64,000 bases of DNA from Paracraurococcus lichenis (GCF_030657435.1 NZ_JAUTWS010000024.1:25158-89157); one strand, 5' to 3'. Counted from the first letter of the stretch, positions 1 to 8,791 are shown. Numbers and translations are program-made. Notes: generated by a model not told the origin, from the letters alone.

Positions 1-214
1 CGACGTCGAAGGCGCCGCCGGTGACCAGCAGGCCGTCGATGCGCTCGAGGTACTCGGCGGCGAGGGCGGGCTCATGCGGCAGCGCGACGGGCAGGCCGCC
101 AGCCGCGATCACCGCCGCGAAGTAGTTCTGCCGCAGCGCGTACCAGGGGAGCTTCGACCAGCCGCCGGCCGGCTCCGAATCGAGGGTCAGGCCGATCAGG
201 GGGCGACGGGTCAT
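1..214 (-). CDS. Peptidase C26 / glutamine amidotransferase-like protein, N-terminal part
   Basis: This is the first 71 codons of a protein whose remainder lies beyond the left edge. It opens with MTRRPLIGLTLDSEP, then WYALRQNYFAAVIAAGG, then DGLLVTGGAFDV. This is the usual start of gamma-glutamyl-gamma-aminobutyrate hydrolase (PuuD-like) class I amidotransferases, but the catalytic Cys is outside the window. An in-frame ATG at 283 would add 23 residues and leave only 15 bp to the divergent TetR gene. I prefer 214 because the family normally begins right before the first beta strand. The neighbouring TetR regulator may control it. The family is fairly sure; the substrate is unknown. Confidence 0.75.
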   Translation of the reverse strand, partial: MTRRPLIGLTLDSEPAGGWSKLPWYALRQNYFAAVIAAGGLPVALPHEPALAAEYLERIDGLLVTGGAFDV

Positions 215-298
215 GCCGCGAGATAGCCGCGCCGCCCGCGCCGCGTCCAGCGCGGCGGGGCTGGCGGCGCGGCGCTTCGCCATGTAATTGCTGCTCAC

Positions 299-928
299 AT
301 GACCTGGTCCGGACAGCGGCGCGGCTACCATCACGGCAACCTGCGGGAGGCGCTGGTGCAGGCCGCCGTGTCGCTCATCGCCGAGCATGGGCCGGCCGGC
401 TTCAGCGTCGCGGAGGCGGCGCGGCTGGCCGGCGTCAGCCCGGGCGCGCCCTACCGGCATTTCCGCGACGCCGAGGCGCTGCTGGCCGAGGTCGCGCGGC
501 AGGGCTTCGAGCGCTTCGCCGAGGCCCTCTCGGCGGCCTGGCAGGACGGCGCGCCGGAGCCGCTGGCCGCCTATGAGCGGCTCGGCCGCGCCTACCTGGA
601 ATTCGCCCGCACCGAATCCGCCTACTACGCCGCGATGTTCGAGACGCGGCTGGCGGCGGAGGACCATCCCGGGCTGCAGGCCGCCGGCGACCGCGCCTTC
701 GGCGTGCTGCGGGAGGCGACGGAGCGGCTGATCGCCCGCGCGCCGGACATCCGCCGCCCGCCGGCGCTGATGGTGGCGCTGCATGTCTGGTCCATGGCGC
801 ATGGCATCGCCTCCCTCTTCTGCCGTCCCGACCGGTCGCGGCGGAAGCTGCCGATGACGCCGGAGGAGCTGCTGGAGGCGGGGCTGCTGATCTACCTGCA
901 GAGCCTGGGGCTGGCCGGCGGGCCCTGA
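299..928 (+). CDS. TetR/AcrR-family transcriptional regulator
   Basis: A 209-residue DNA-binding repressor-type protein. Residues 9-19 carry the GYHHGNLREAL signature, and the helix-turn-helix falls at about 35-56 (FSVAEAARLAGVSPGAPYRHF), the standard TetR N-terminal fold. The rest resembles the WHG-type ligand-binding domain (AYLEFARTESAYYAAMFE). It is divergent from the amidotransferase-like gene ending at 214, so local regulation is plausible. The ligand cannot be read from sequence. No strong Shine-Dalgarno precedes the ATG. Confidence 0.9.
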   Translation: MTWSGQRRGYHHGNLREALVQAAVSLIAEHGPAGFSVAEAARLAGVSPGAPYRHFRDAEALLAEVARQGFERFAEALSAAWQDGAPEPLAAYERLGRAYLEFARTESAYYAAMFETRLAAEDHPGLQAAGDRAFGVLREATERLIARAPDIRRPPALMVALHVWSMAHGIASLFCRPDRSRRKLPMTPEELLEAGLLIYLQSLGLAGGP

Positions 929-1035
929 GGCCGCCGCGCTGTGCGGTCCGTCACGGCGGGCGCGCGGATTTCCCTTGAAACCGCGGGGCGCCAGGGCCAA
1001 TGTAAGTATGTCTTGCATACACGAGGAGCATGCAG

Positions 1036-1605
1036 ATGCCTGCCACCGCACAGCCTGGCGCTGTCCCGCCCGGCGCCTATGGAAACGCCGCGGCCGGACC
1101 CGCCGGCTGGGGTGCGCCCCCCTGGGCCTCGAACGGCCGCCCCGATCGCGGCTTCGACCATGGCTTCAACCATGGCTTCAACCCTTGGGCCTTCGTCTGG
1201 TCGGTGCCGAAGCCGCTGCTGATCGCGGCCATGGTGCTGGGCTTCATCGCCTTCTGGCCGATCGGCCTCGCGGTGCTGTTCTTCCTGATCGGCAGCGGGC
1301 GGATCGGCGGCCGCTGGTCGCGCCGCTATGCCGCCAATCAGGCGCCGGGTCCCTGGGCAATGCCGGGTGGCTGCGGCTGGCGCGGCTGGGCGCGGCAGGA
1401 GGCACCGGCATCCGGCAACCGCGCCTTCGACGAGTACCGGCAGGAGACGCTGCGCCGGCTGGAGGAGGAGCAGCGCGAGTTCGGCGAGTTCCTGGAGCGC
1501 CTGCGCGTCGCCAAGGACAAGGCCGAGTTCGACCAGTTCATGGCCGAGCGCCGGCAGCGCCCCGCCTCCCCGCCGCCGGCGCCGGAGCCGCCGGCCCAGG
1601 GCTGA
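1036..1605 (+). CDS. DUF2852 membrane protein
   Basis: A 189-residue protein of the alphaproteobacterial DUF2852 family, function unknown. It has a Gly/Pro-rich N-terminal tail with a short DHGFNHGFN repeat, then one long hydrophobic segment at about 56-85 (PLLIAAMVLGFIAFWPIGLA). The charged C-terminal helix (EYRQETLRRLEEEQREF, then KAEFDQFMAERR) is typical of the family and predicts a coiled coil. Two ATGs compete, at 1030 and 1036. The GAGGAG at 1023-1028 is too close to the first and correctly spaced for the second, so 1036 is chosen. A strong terminator follows, so the gene is probably monocistronic. Confidence 0.8.
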   Translation: MPATAQPGAVPPGAYGNAAAGPAGWGAPPWASNGRPDRGFDHGFNHGFNPWAFVWSVPKPLLIAAMVLGFIAFWPIGLAVLFFLIGSGRIGGRWSRRYAANQAPGPWAMPGGCGWRGWARQEAPASGNRAFDEYRQETLRRLEEEQREFGEFLERLRVAKDKAEFDQFMAERRQRPASPPPAPEPPAQG

Positions 1606-1633
1606 CGCGGCCCGCTGGCCGGAAGGCCGCAGG

Positions 1634-1667
1634 AATCCCCACGAAGCGCCGCTTCGTGGGGATTTTT
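1634..1667 (+). terminator. Rho-independent terminator
   Basis: A perfect 14-bp stem (AATCCCCACGAAGC pairing with GCTTCGTGGGGATT) with a 3-base loop runs straight into a T tract. It lies 29 bp after the DUF2852 stop codon and is the clearest intrinsic terminator in the window. Confidence 0.85.
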
Positions 1668-1742
1668 GCATTGGCGCGCAGGTTGTTAATCTCTGTTCAA
1701 CTCTAAGCCGACATGGCTCGCGCCCTTCACCAAGGGCCTACC

Positions 1743-2735
1743 ATGCCTGACCCGACCAGACGCGGCCTGCTCGCCGGCAGCGCCGCGCTCGCCACCGCCC
1801 TCGCCCGCCCGGCTTCCGCCGCGCCGCGCAGCCTGCGGCTCGGCCACATCAACGGCGCGGGCTCGCAGCTCGGTGCCGCCTGCACCGCCTTCGCCGCCGC
1901 CGTCGCCGCCTCCCCCGTCCTCGCGCCCGTCCTCAAGGTCGAGGTGCACCCGAACGGAGCCCTGGGCGGCGAGGCGGAGATGGTCCAGGCCTGCCTCGAC
2001 GGCACGCTCGACCTGGTCTTCACCACCTCCGTCGTGGCCGGCGCCCTGGCGCCGGAGGCCGGCCTGCTCGATGCCGCCTACCTCTTCCGCGACAAGGCGC
2101 ATGCGCGCGCCGCGCTCGACGGCAGCATCGGCGAGGAGATCGCGGCACTGCTCGGCCGGAAGAACCTGCCGATCCTCGCCTGGGGCGAGAACGGCCCGCG
2201 GCATGTCACGGCGAACAAGCCGGTGCGCAGCCCGGCCGACCTGCAAGGCCTCCGGATCCGCGTGCCGCAGTCCGAGGTGATGCTGGCCGGCTTCCGGGCG
2301 CTCGGCGCCCTGCCCGAGCCGCTGGCCTTCCCGCAGATCTTCGAGGCCCTGCGCACCGGCCGCTTCCAGGCGCAGGAGAACCCCGTCTCCACCATCGTCG
2401 CGGCCGGGTTCGAGAAGGTGCAGAGCCACCTGTCGCTGACCGGCCACATCTACAGCGCCGCCTTCTTCGCCGCCTCCGGGGACCTGATGGAGGACCTCGA
2501 CGAGGCGCAGCGCGCCGCGCTCCGCGACTGCGCCCGCGCCGGCGCGCGCGCCTCGCGCGAGGCGGTGGACACGGCCGAGCGCGATGGCGTCGCGAAGCTG
2601 CGGGCCGGCGGCATGACCATCGTCACGGATGTCGACCGCGCGGCGATGGCCGCCGCGGCGCGGCCGGCGCTCGAGGCGCTCGGCCGGCAGCACGGCGCCG
2701 ACCTCATCCGCCGCATCCAGTCCCTCGGAGCCTGA
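1743..2735 (+). CDS. TRAP transporter substrate-binding protein (DctP family)
   Basis: A 330-residue periplasmic solute receptor for TRAP transport. An N-terminal export signal with twin arginines (TRRGLLAGSAALATALARPASA) suggests Tat-type or Sec export. The mature part follows the DctP pattern: LRLGHINGAGSQLG, GGEAEMVQACLDGTLDLVFT, LQGLRIRVPQSEV, and FEALRTGRFQAQENPVSTI. The start at 1743 puts the signal at the N terminus; an in-frame ATG at 1713 would only add ten residues. No DctQ or DctM permease gene is adjacent. A chemoreceptor starts 4 bp downstream, so it could feed ligand information to that receptor. That last point is inference. Confidence 0.87.
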   Translation: MPDPTRRGLLAGSAALATALARPASAAPRSLRLGHINGAGSQLGAACTAFAAAVAASPVLAPVLKVEVHPNGALGGEAEMVQACLDGTLDLVFTTSVVAGALAPEAGLLDAAYLFRDKAHARAALDGSIGEEIAALLGRKNLPILAWGENGPRHVTANKPVRSPADLQGLRIRVPQSEVMLAGFRALGALPEPLAFPQIFEALRTGRFQAQENPVSTIVAAGFEKVQSHLSLTGHIYSAAFFAASGDLMEDLDEAQRAALRDCARAGARASREAVDTAERDGVAKLRAGGMTIVTDVDRAAMAAAARPALEALGRQHGADLIRRIQSLGA

Positions 2736-2739
2736 CACG

Positions 2740-4728
2740 ATGCGACGATTGCGCTCGATCCCCTTCCGCATCGCGGGAGGCTTCGCGGTCCTGCTGGCGA
2801 TGCAGCTCGGCGTCGCGGGCATGGTGCTGCTGAGCGACCGCGCCTCCGAGGAGGCGCTCCTCGCCGATACCGCGGCGACCCAGGCGATGACGCGCGTCAC
2901 CGCGCTCGAGGCGTCGTTCGGCACCGCGCTCCGGCGACTCGATGCCTATCTGCGCAGCGCGGGCCAGGCCGAGCAGGCGGCCCTCGGCGAGGCGCTCGGC
3001 GCGCTCGAGACGACGGCCCGTGGCCTCGGGGGGGATGGCGGGACGGTCGGCCTCCCGGCGCTGGTCGGGACGGCCCGGACCGCCGTCGCCGCCGTCTCCG
3101 AGGCCGGCGAGATGCAGCGGGGGGCCATCGCCGGCCTGACCGCCGCGATCATCGCCAGCGGCAATGCCCTCGGCGCGCTGGCCGAGACGGCGGCGCGGAC
3201 CGCCGGGCGGGAGCAGGCGGAACCGGCCACCGCGGCACTGGTGGCGGCCGGCCGGGCGACCGCCGCCGCGACCCGCTTCGGCATGACCGGCGTGGCGGCG
3301 GAGCGCGAGGCGGCCGCGGCCGACATCGCCCGGGCGCGGGAGGCGCTGGAGACGCTCCGCCAGCCGGATGCCGCCGGCGCGCGGCTGCAGCGCCTGGCCG
3401 GGACCTCGGCGAAGGCGCTGGAGGCACTCTCGCGCTCGCTCGCCGCGACGGCGGCGGCGCTCGAGGCGCGCGCGACGCGGCTCGAGGCGCTGGAGGCGGC
3501 CGAGGCCCGCGTCGCGGAGGCGGTGGGCAGGGCCAGGACCACCCTCGCGGCGGAGCGGACGAGCCGGCGCGGCGCGCTGCAGGCGGCGCTCGGCGCCATC
3601 CGGGCGACGACCCTCGCGGCGGCCGGCGCGGCCCTGCTGGCCGGCCTGGTGCTGGCCCTGCTGGTCGGGCGGTCGATCACCCGCCCGGTCGCGCGGCTGC
3701 AGGCGGCCATGGACCGCATGGCCGCCGGCGCGCTCGACACCGCGGTGCCGGGGCGCGAGCGGCAGGACGAGCTCGGCGCCATGGCGCTGGCGCTGACCGG
3801 CCTGCGCGACGCGGCCGCCCGGGCGCGGGAGCTGGAGGCGGCGGCCGCCGGCGAGCGCGAGCGGATGGAGGCCGCGCGCCGCGACTCGCAGCACCTGCTG
3901 GCGGCGGAGATGGAGCGCAGCGTGCAGGGCATCGTGGTCGCGCTGACCGGCGCGGCCTCCGAGCTCGGCCGCACCACCCGGGCGCTGGAGCAGACGGCCG
4001 ATGCCACGGCCGAGGAGGCGCGGGCCGCGGCCGGCAGCACCGCCACCACCACCGAGAGCGTGCAGGCGGTGGCGGCGGCGGCCGAGGAGATGGCGACGAG
4101 CATCGGCGAGGTGACGCGCCAGGTCGCCGAAGCCGTGCGGGTCACCGGGCGGGCGCTGCAGGAGGCGCGGGCGACCGACGGCACGGTGCGCGGCCTTGCC
4201 GAGGCGGCGGCGCGCATCGGCGAGGTGGTGCACCTGATCAGCGACATCGCCGGCCAGACCAACCTGCTGGCGCTGAACGCGACGATCGAGGCCTCCCGCG
4301 CCGGCGAGGCCGGCAAGGGCTTCGCCGTGGTGGCGAGCGAGGTGAAGGAGCTCGCGGCGCAGACCGCCAGGGCGACCGAGGAGATCGGCGCCCAGATCGG
4401 CGCCATGCAGCAGGCGACGGAGCAGGCGGTCGGCGCGATCCGCGACATCTCCGTCACCGTCGCGCAGACCAGCGAGATCGCGGGCAGCATCGCCGCGGCG
4501 ATCGAGCAGCAGGGCGCGGCGACGCAGGAGATCGCCCGCAGCGCCGCGCAGGCGGCGGCCGGCACGAGCGAATCCTCGGCGAGCGTCGGCCAGGTGACGC
4601 GGACGGTGGGCCAGGCGAGCGAGGCGATCCACGGCATCGTCGGCTCCACCGCCGAGGTGGCCCGCCAGGGCGAGGTGCTGAGCCGCGAGGTGACGGCCCT
4701 GGTCGCGCGCCTGCGCGCGGCGGCCTGA
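2740..4728 (+). CDS. Methyl-accepting chemotaxis protein
   Basis: A 662-residue transmembrane chemoreceptor. TM1 lies at about 9-32 (GGFAVLLAMQLGVAGMVLL), followed by an Ala-rich helical periplasmic domain of about 250 residues. TM2 is at about 287-310, then a HAMP domain, then a long cytoplasmic coiled coil. The hairpin tip at about 504-537 has the conserved INLLALNATIEA-type core (here TNLLALNATIEASRAGEAG). There is no C-terminal pentapeptide for CheR/CheB tethering. It starts 4 bp after the TRAP receptor gene, which implies co-transcription and perhaps sensing of a ligand-loaded binding protein. Confidence 0.93.
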   Translation: MRRLRSIPFRIAGGFAVLLAMQLGVAGMVLLSDRASEEALLADTAATQAMTRVTALEASFGTALRRLDAYLRSAGQAEQAALGEALGALETTARGLGGDGGTVGLPALVGTARTAVAAVSEAGEMQRGAIAGLTAAIIASGNALGALAETAARTAGREQAEPATAALVAAGRATAAATRFGMTGVAAEREAAAADIARAREALETLRQPDAAGARLQRLAGTSAKALEALSRSLAATAAALEARATRLEALEAAEARVAEAVGRARTTLAAERTSRRGALQAALGAIRATTLAAAGAALLAGLVLALLVGRSITRPVARLQAAMDRMAAGALDTAVPGRERQDELGAMALALTGLRDAAARARELEAAAAGERERMEAARRDSQHLLAAEMERSVQGIVVALTGAASELGRTTRALEQTADATAEEARAAAGSTATTTESVQAVAAAAEEMATSIGEVTRQVAEAVRVTGRALQEARATDGTVRGLAEAAARIGEVVHLISDIAGQTNLLALNATIEASRAGEAGKGFAVVASEVKELAAQTARATEEIGAQIGAMQQATEQAVGAIRDISVTVAQTSEIAGSIAAAIEQQGAATQEIARSAAQAAAGTSESSASVGQVTRTVGQASEAIHGIVGSTAEVARQGEVLSREVTALVARLRAAA

Positions 4729-4787
4729 ACCGGCCGGCGCCTGTCCCGACGCCTGCCGGCGGGCATGGCGCGCGGGCCGGAGCGGGC

Positions 4788-4878
4788 CGCCGCAGGGCGG
4801 CAAAGCCCGGAGGCGTGACGCCGCTCCGCAGGTTGGAGTCCCGGCGCATTCCCACGCTGCACGGCCGGCGTGGGAATG
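4788..4878 (-). repeat. Intergenic repeat, family B (diverged copy)
   Basis: Read on the minus strand, 4818-4788 gives TCACGCCTCCGGGCTTTGCC followed by GCCCTGCGGCG. This closely matches the core of the family B copies at 24508-24610 and 46519-46586. It is accompanied by an 11-bp inverted repeat (CATTCCCACGC at 4847 and GCGTGGGAATG ending at 4878), similar in placement to the hairpin of the 24.5 kb copy. It fills most of the gap between the chemoreceptor and tadA. Confidence 0.5.
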
Positions 4879-5016
4879 GGAGCGGCGGCGGTTCATGCCT
4901 GTCGGCATGAGCCGCTGTCGCGGGCCGGGGGTCCTGCCGGACGCGACGCGCGGCCTGGCGGCAGGGTGGTCCGCGGCGGCCTGCCGCGGCGCCGGCCGCC
5001 ATGCGATGCTGCGGGC

Positions 5017-5457
5017 ATGACGCCGATCGAGCTCGCCCTGGAGGAGGCCCGCGCCGCTGCGGCGCGCGGCGAGGTGCCGGTCGGCGCGGTGGTCACCGAT
5101 GCCGCAGGCGCGGTGCTGGCGCGCGCGGGCAACGAGGTGGAGGCGCGGCACGACGCTTCGGCGCATGCCGAGCTGCTGGCGCTGCGCGCCGCGGCGGCGC
5201 GGCGCGGCAGCAAGTTCCTCGCGGACTGCACCCTGACCGTGACGCTCGAGCCCTGCCCGATGTGCGCCCAGGCCGCGAGCTTCTTCCGGCTGCGGCGCGT
5301 GGCCTTCGGCGCCTATGACCCGAAGGGCGGCGGGGTGGAGCACGGCGCCCGCGTGCTCGCGGCGCCGAGTTGCCACCACCGGCCGGAGGTGGTCGGCGGC
5401 CTGCGCGAATCGGACTGCGCGGCGCTGCTCCGGGGCTTCTTCGCGGCGCGGCGCTGA
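5017..5457 (+). CDS. tadA: tRNA adenosine(34) deaminase TadA / nucleoside deaminase
   Basis: A 146-residue zinc-dependent deaminase expected to convert A34 to inosine in the anticodon of tRNA-Arg(ACG). The metal and catalytic motifs are intact: HAE at 50-52 (SAHAELLALR) and PCPMC at 79-83. The C-terminal half keeps family landmarks such as GAYDPKGGGVEHG and CHHRPEVVGG, which separate TadA-like proteins from cytosine or guanine deaminases. The CAQA after the zinc cysteines differs from the more usual CAGA. The ATG at 5017 gives the canonical length. It stands alone between repeat-rich gaps. Confidence 0.88.
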   Translation: MTPIELALEEARAAAARGEVPVGAVVTDAAGAVLARAGNEVEARHDASAHAELLALRAAAARRGSKFLADCTLTVTLEPCPMCAQAASFFRLRRVAFGAYDPKGGGVEHGARVLAAPSCHHRPEVVGGLRESDCAALLRGFFAARR

Positions 5458-5670
5458 GCGGACCGGCGCCGGGCGGCGCGAATCGGCCCGGGACCTCCCT
5501 GGCCGGCGGCCTTGCCGGAGGGCAGGCCCGGCGCGGTCATGTCCGGGTCCGGCGGCGCGGCCTGCCGGCGTCCGGGATGCGGCTGGCATGGGACGCCCGG
5601 CCCCGCCCGGCGCGGCCGGCGGGCGGCCTGGCGGGCCTCCCTCAGCCGGCGCGACGGCCTCGCGCGGCGG

Positions 5671-5850
5671 TCAGGTCCTGGCCTCCTCGACGATCGCGAT
5701 GGGCTGGGCCGGCGTCTCCGCTTCCTCCATCTCGGCGGGCGGCGAGTCGGGCTCCTCGGCCGCCGCGGCGGGCAGCGCCGAACTGGCGAGGCTGGCCGAG
5801 AGCAGCAGCCGCCGCAGGAAATCGCCCCAGGGATCGGCACGCTTCTCCAT
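5671..5850 (-). CDS. Small hypothetical protein with N-terminal hydrophobic segment
   Basis: A 59-residue ORF that I do not recognise. It starts MEKRADPWGDFLRRLLLSAS, runs through a hydrophobic LASSALPAAAA stretch that resembles a short signal peptide or anchor, and ends in an acidic, Pro-rich tail (EEPDSPPAEMEEAETPAQP). A strong Shine-Dalgarno (GGAGGTG) ends 6 bases before the ATG, which is the main reason to believe it. An 8-bp inverted repeat (CAGTATTG/CAATACTG, 5925-5971) lies in its upstream region and could be an operator; that is only a suggestion. Confidence 0.55.
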   Translation of the reverse strand: MEKRADPWGDFLRRLLLSASLASSALPAAAAEEPDSPPAEMEEAETPAQPIAIVEEART

Positions 5851-6133
5851 GCGCCTCACCTCCGGCCCGTGCTGATGGCGGTCATGGCAACGCCCGACAT
5901 GCTTCGTTCCCCTGCCGTCGGCGCCAGTATTGCACGGTCCATGTGGCGCGATCACGGCAGAAACAATACTGAATGTTTCTAGGGCCCTTCCGGGCGGATC
6001 TTCATGTTTCACATGATCGTGAGCTTGATTGCTGAAAGGTTCATCGCTTCTTCGGAGCACCGGGGCGACGCCGGCCGTGGCGCAGGTTACAAGCCCTGCC
6101 GGATCGTCCGCCAACTCGAAGGAACATGCGTCC

Positions 6134-7129
6134 ATGATCGCCCGCCGCCGGCTCTTCGCCGCCTCCCTGCTCGTCCCCGGGATCGCGCGGGCCCAGGCGC
6201 AGGCCGATCGGGGGGCAGCGCCCGACACCTGGCCGGCCCGCCCGGTCCGCATCCTCCTCGCCTACCCGCCGGGCGGGAGCACCGATGTGCTGGCGCGCAC
6301 ATTGGCCGAGCGGCTGGCGGTCGCGATCCCGGGACCGGGCTTCGTGGTGGAGAACCGGCCCGGCGGCGCGGCGGTGGTCGGCACCCAGGCGGCAGCGACC
6401 GCGGCGCCGGACGGCCATACCCTCGCCCTCGGCAACAACCAGACCCATGCGGCCAATGCCGCCATGGTGCGCGACCTGCCCTATCGTCCCGTCGAGGATT
6501 TCGCCGCCATCGGCCGCCTCGCCGAGGTGCACCATGCGCTGGTGGTGCCGGCAACCTCGCCGGTCCGGACGCTGGCGGAGCTTGCCGCGCGCGGGCGGGG
6601 CGGCGGGCGGCTGACCTATGCCTCCTCCGGCGTCGGCTCCGCCAGCCACGTCATCGCCGAGAGCTTCGTGCGGCAGGAGGGGCTGGAGGCGACGCATGTG
6701 CCCTATCGCGGCGGCGCCCAGGCCACGACCGACACGGTGGCGGGGGTGGTCGATTTCTTCGTCTCCACCTGGCCGCAGGTGATGGCGCTGGTGAAGGAAG
6801 GGCGGCTGCGGGCGCTCGGCATCGGCGCGCCGCGGCGGCTGCCGGAATTCCCGGAGGTCCCGACTTTCGCCGAGGCGGGGGCGTCCACCATGGCGGTGGA
6901 TGCCTGGTTCGGCCTCTGGGCGCCGGCGCGGACGCCGGAGGCGATCATCGCCCGGCTATCCGAGGCGCTGCCGCGCATCCTGGCCGAGCCGGAGACCGCC
7001 GCGCGCCTCGCCGGGCTCGGCTTCACGCCGGCGCCGCTGCCGGCCGCGGAATTTGCCGCCTTCCAGCGGGCCGAAGTGGAACGCTGGCGTCGCCTCGTCG
7101 AGTTGACCGGCATTCGCCTGGAGGGCTGA
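6134..7129 (+). CDS. Bug-family (TctC) tripartite tricarboxylate receptor
   Basis: A 331-residue extracytoplasmic solute receptor. The signal peptide MIARRRLFAASLLVPGIARA is followed by the Bug landmarks: WPARPVRILLAYPPGGSTDV, then VVENRPGGAAVVGT, YASSGVGSASHVIAE, THVPYRGGAQATTD and PEFPEVPTFAEAG. Bug receptors bind small carboxylates or related ligands, and most are orphans without a TctAB permease, as here. The start at 6134 places the signal peptide correctly; longer in-frame reading upstream has no signal. A terminator-like hairpin follows at 7187. Confidence 0.92.
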   Translation: MIARRRLFAASLLVPGIARAQAQADRGAAPDTWPARPVRILLAYPPGGSTDVLARTLAERLAVAIPGPGFVVENRPGGAAVVGTQAAATAAPDGHTLALGNNQTHAANAAMVRDLPYRPVEDFAAIGRLAEVHHALVVPATSPVRTLAELAARGRGGGRLTYASSGVGSASHVIAESFVRQEGLEATHVPYRGGAQATTDTVAGVVDFFVSTWPQVMALVKEGRLRALGIGAPRRLPEFPEVPTFAEAGASTMAVDAWFGLWAPARTPEAIIARLSEALPRILAEPETAARLAGLGFTPAPLPAAEFAAFQRAEVERWRRLVELTGIRLEG

Positions 7130-7186
7130 TCAACCCCAAGGTCACGGCTCGCCCACCGCAAACGGTCACTGGCAGAAGACCTGAAA

Positions 7187-7214
7187 AGGACCGGTATTTT
7201 TCTGGTCCTGTTTT
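7187..7214 (+). terminator. Probable terminator after the Bug receptor gene
   Basis: AGGACCGG pairs with CTGGTCCT (one G-T wobble) across a 7-base T-rich loop and is followed by GTTTTC. It lies 57 bp past the receptor stop codon. Confidence 0.6.
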
Positions 7215-7657
7215 CATTTCCGACTGGCGCCATATCGAGGAACTTAGGACGACAACTTTCCTCACTTGAGCTTCTTCATCGCTTTGACACAATTGACACG
7301 GATTTTTTAGCTGCGCTGCGGCACCGGCCTTGGGATGAATGCTGCATCGCCGCAGCAGGCGCGGAGCCTGTTGCGACGACGCCTGTGCCGCGGAGCCAGC
7401 CCCGCGCAGGACGAAGATCCCCGGGGACCGGGAGGCTCCGGGAGATCGTCTGGCCGCACCGCCACCCCGCGGCGGTGTCAGTGGACCTGCTCGACGCTGT
7501 CCCGGGACGCGAGCGGCCGGCGCATCGGCGCCGGTAGCCGCAAGGGGGACGCGCGAGCCGAAGACCAGAACCGATCCGGATGGCGTGGGCAGGCCCCTCG
7601 CCCCAAGGCGAGACGGCGTCCGGATCACTGCATGCTCCAAGAAGAAGGAAGCATCCA
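7215..7657. other. Gene-free stretch, partly AT-rich
   Basis: No supported gene. The first 110 bases are visibly lower in GC than the surroundings and contain two TTGACA-like hexamers near 7284 and 7294 (TTTGACACAATTGACACGG) followed by a T-rich block, so a promoter for the downstream phasin-CBS gene is plausible. The remaining 300 bases return to high GC and show no convincing reading frame. Confidence 0.35.
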
Positions 7658-8791
7658 ATGGCCGACACCAACAGCAAGTCCTCGCAGGACACCAGGACCG
7701 CCGCCGTCGAGGCGACGCAGCGCGCCGCCGGCGCCGCCAATGATGCGGGCCAGCGCGGCTTGGCCGCGGCGGGCGAGGCGGCCAGGGCCGCCGGCGGCAT
7801 GGCGCAGCGCGGCGCGGCGACCGCGGCCGAGACCGCGCGGCAGGGCGGCCGGGCCTCGGCCGAGGCGGTCCGCCAGGGCGGCGCCGCGCTGGCCCGGACC
7901 GGGCAGGCCGCGGCCGAGGTGACCGCGCGTGGTGCGCAGGCCGGCGCGGAAGGCCAGCGCCTGCTGGCCGAGGAGGCCGCCGACCGCTTCGAGGAGATGG
8001 GCCAGCAGGTGGCCGAGGCGATCCAGCGCGGCACGCGCGAGATGCGCCGGATGATGGTGCTGCCGCACCTGGCCGAGGGCGGGTTGCGCGACATGCAGCA
8101 GGCGCTCAACGGCCTGGTCGAGGGCGTGGTCCGGACCAACCTGCGGACCATGCAGGAGATGGTCCGGCTGGCCAATCCCGGCGGCGTCGTCGAGTTGCAG
8201 CAGCGCTTCGCCGCCGAGTATCTCGGCGCGCTGATGGAGGGCGGGACCGTCATCCTGCAGGCGGCGCGGCGCACCGCCGACGAGGCCCTGCAGCCGCTCG
8301 AGCGGCAGCTCGAGGCGCGCCGGGGGCAGGCCGGGGCGCAGGGCGGCCGGGTGGCCGACGTGATGAGCCGCGAGGTGCGCGTGGCCAGCCCGGAGGACAC
8401 CGTGCAGCAGGCGGCGCGGCTGATGCGGGAGGAGGACACCGGGGTCCTGCCGGTCGGCGAGAACGACCGCCTCGTCGGCATGGTGACGGACCGCGACCTC
8501 GCGCTCCGCGTCGCCGCCGAGGGCCGCGACGCCGCGAGCACCAAGGTGCGGGAGGTGATGACGCCCGAGGTGCGCTACGTCTTCGAGGACGAGGACCTGC
8601 ACCAGGCGGCCGACAGCATGGCCGAGCAGCAGGTGCGGCGGCTGCCGGTGGTCAACCGCGACAGGCGGCTGGTCGGCATCCTCTCGCTCGGCGACATGGC
8701 GCGGGAGGGCCGGACGCCGCGCCTGGCCGGGCGCGCGCTCGGCGGCGTCGCGCGCGAGGGCGGGCTGCACACCCAGACGGCGGCGGAGTAG
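7658..8791 (+). CDS. Phasin-like / CBS-domain fusion protein
   Basis: A 377-residue cytoplasmic protein in three parts. Residues 1-135 are Ala/Gly/Gln-rich and probably helical. Residues about 140-222 read like a phasin domain (EMVRLANPGGVVELQQRF, then EYLGALMEGGTVILQAARRT). Phasins coat polyhydroxyalkanoate granules. Residues about 231-350 form a CBS pair (VADVMSREVRVASPEDTV and VREVMTPEVRYVFEDEDL), a module that usually binds adenosyl nucleotides. An AAGGAAG Shine-Dalgarno precedes the ATG. The combination suggests a granule- or surface-associated protein with energy-state sensing; that role is inference. No PHA synthase gene is nearby. Confidence 0.85.
   Translation: MADTNSKSSQDTRTAAVEATQRAAGAANDAGQRGLAAAGEAARAAGGMAQRGAATAAETARQGGRASAEAVRQGGAALARTGQAAAEVTARGAQAGAEGQRLLAEEAADRFEEMGQQVAEAIQRGTREMRRMMVLPHLAEGGLRDMQQALNGLVEGVVRTNLRTMQEMVRLANPGGVVELQQRFAAEYLGALMEGGTVILQAARRTADEALQPLERQLEARRGQAGAQGGRVADVMSREVRVASPEDTVQQAARLMREEDTGVLPVGENDRLVGMVTDRDLALRVAAEGRDAASTKVREVMTPEVRYVFEDEDLHQAADSMAEQQVRRLPVVNRDRRLVGILSLGDMAREGRTPRLAGRALGGVAREGGLHTQTAAE

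Noticed and set aside
1713..1742. An upstream ATG for the TRAP receptor gene
   Set aside because: It would put ten extra residues before the export signal; the ATG at 1743 is the natural start.
2704..5589. A minus-strand frame of 961 codons antisense to the chemoreceptor and tadA genes
   Set aside because: It is a compositional shadow of genes with clear motifs on the plus strand.
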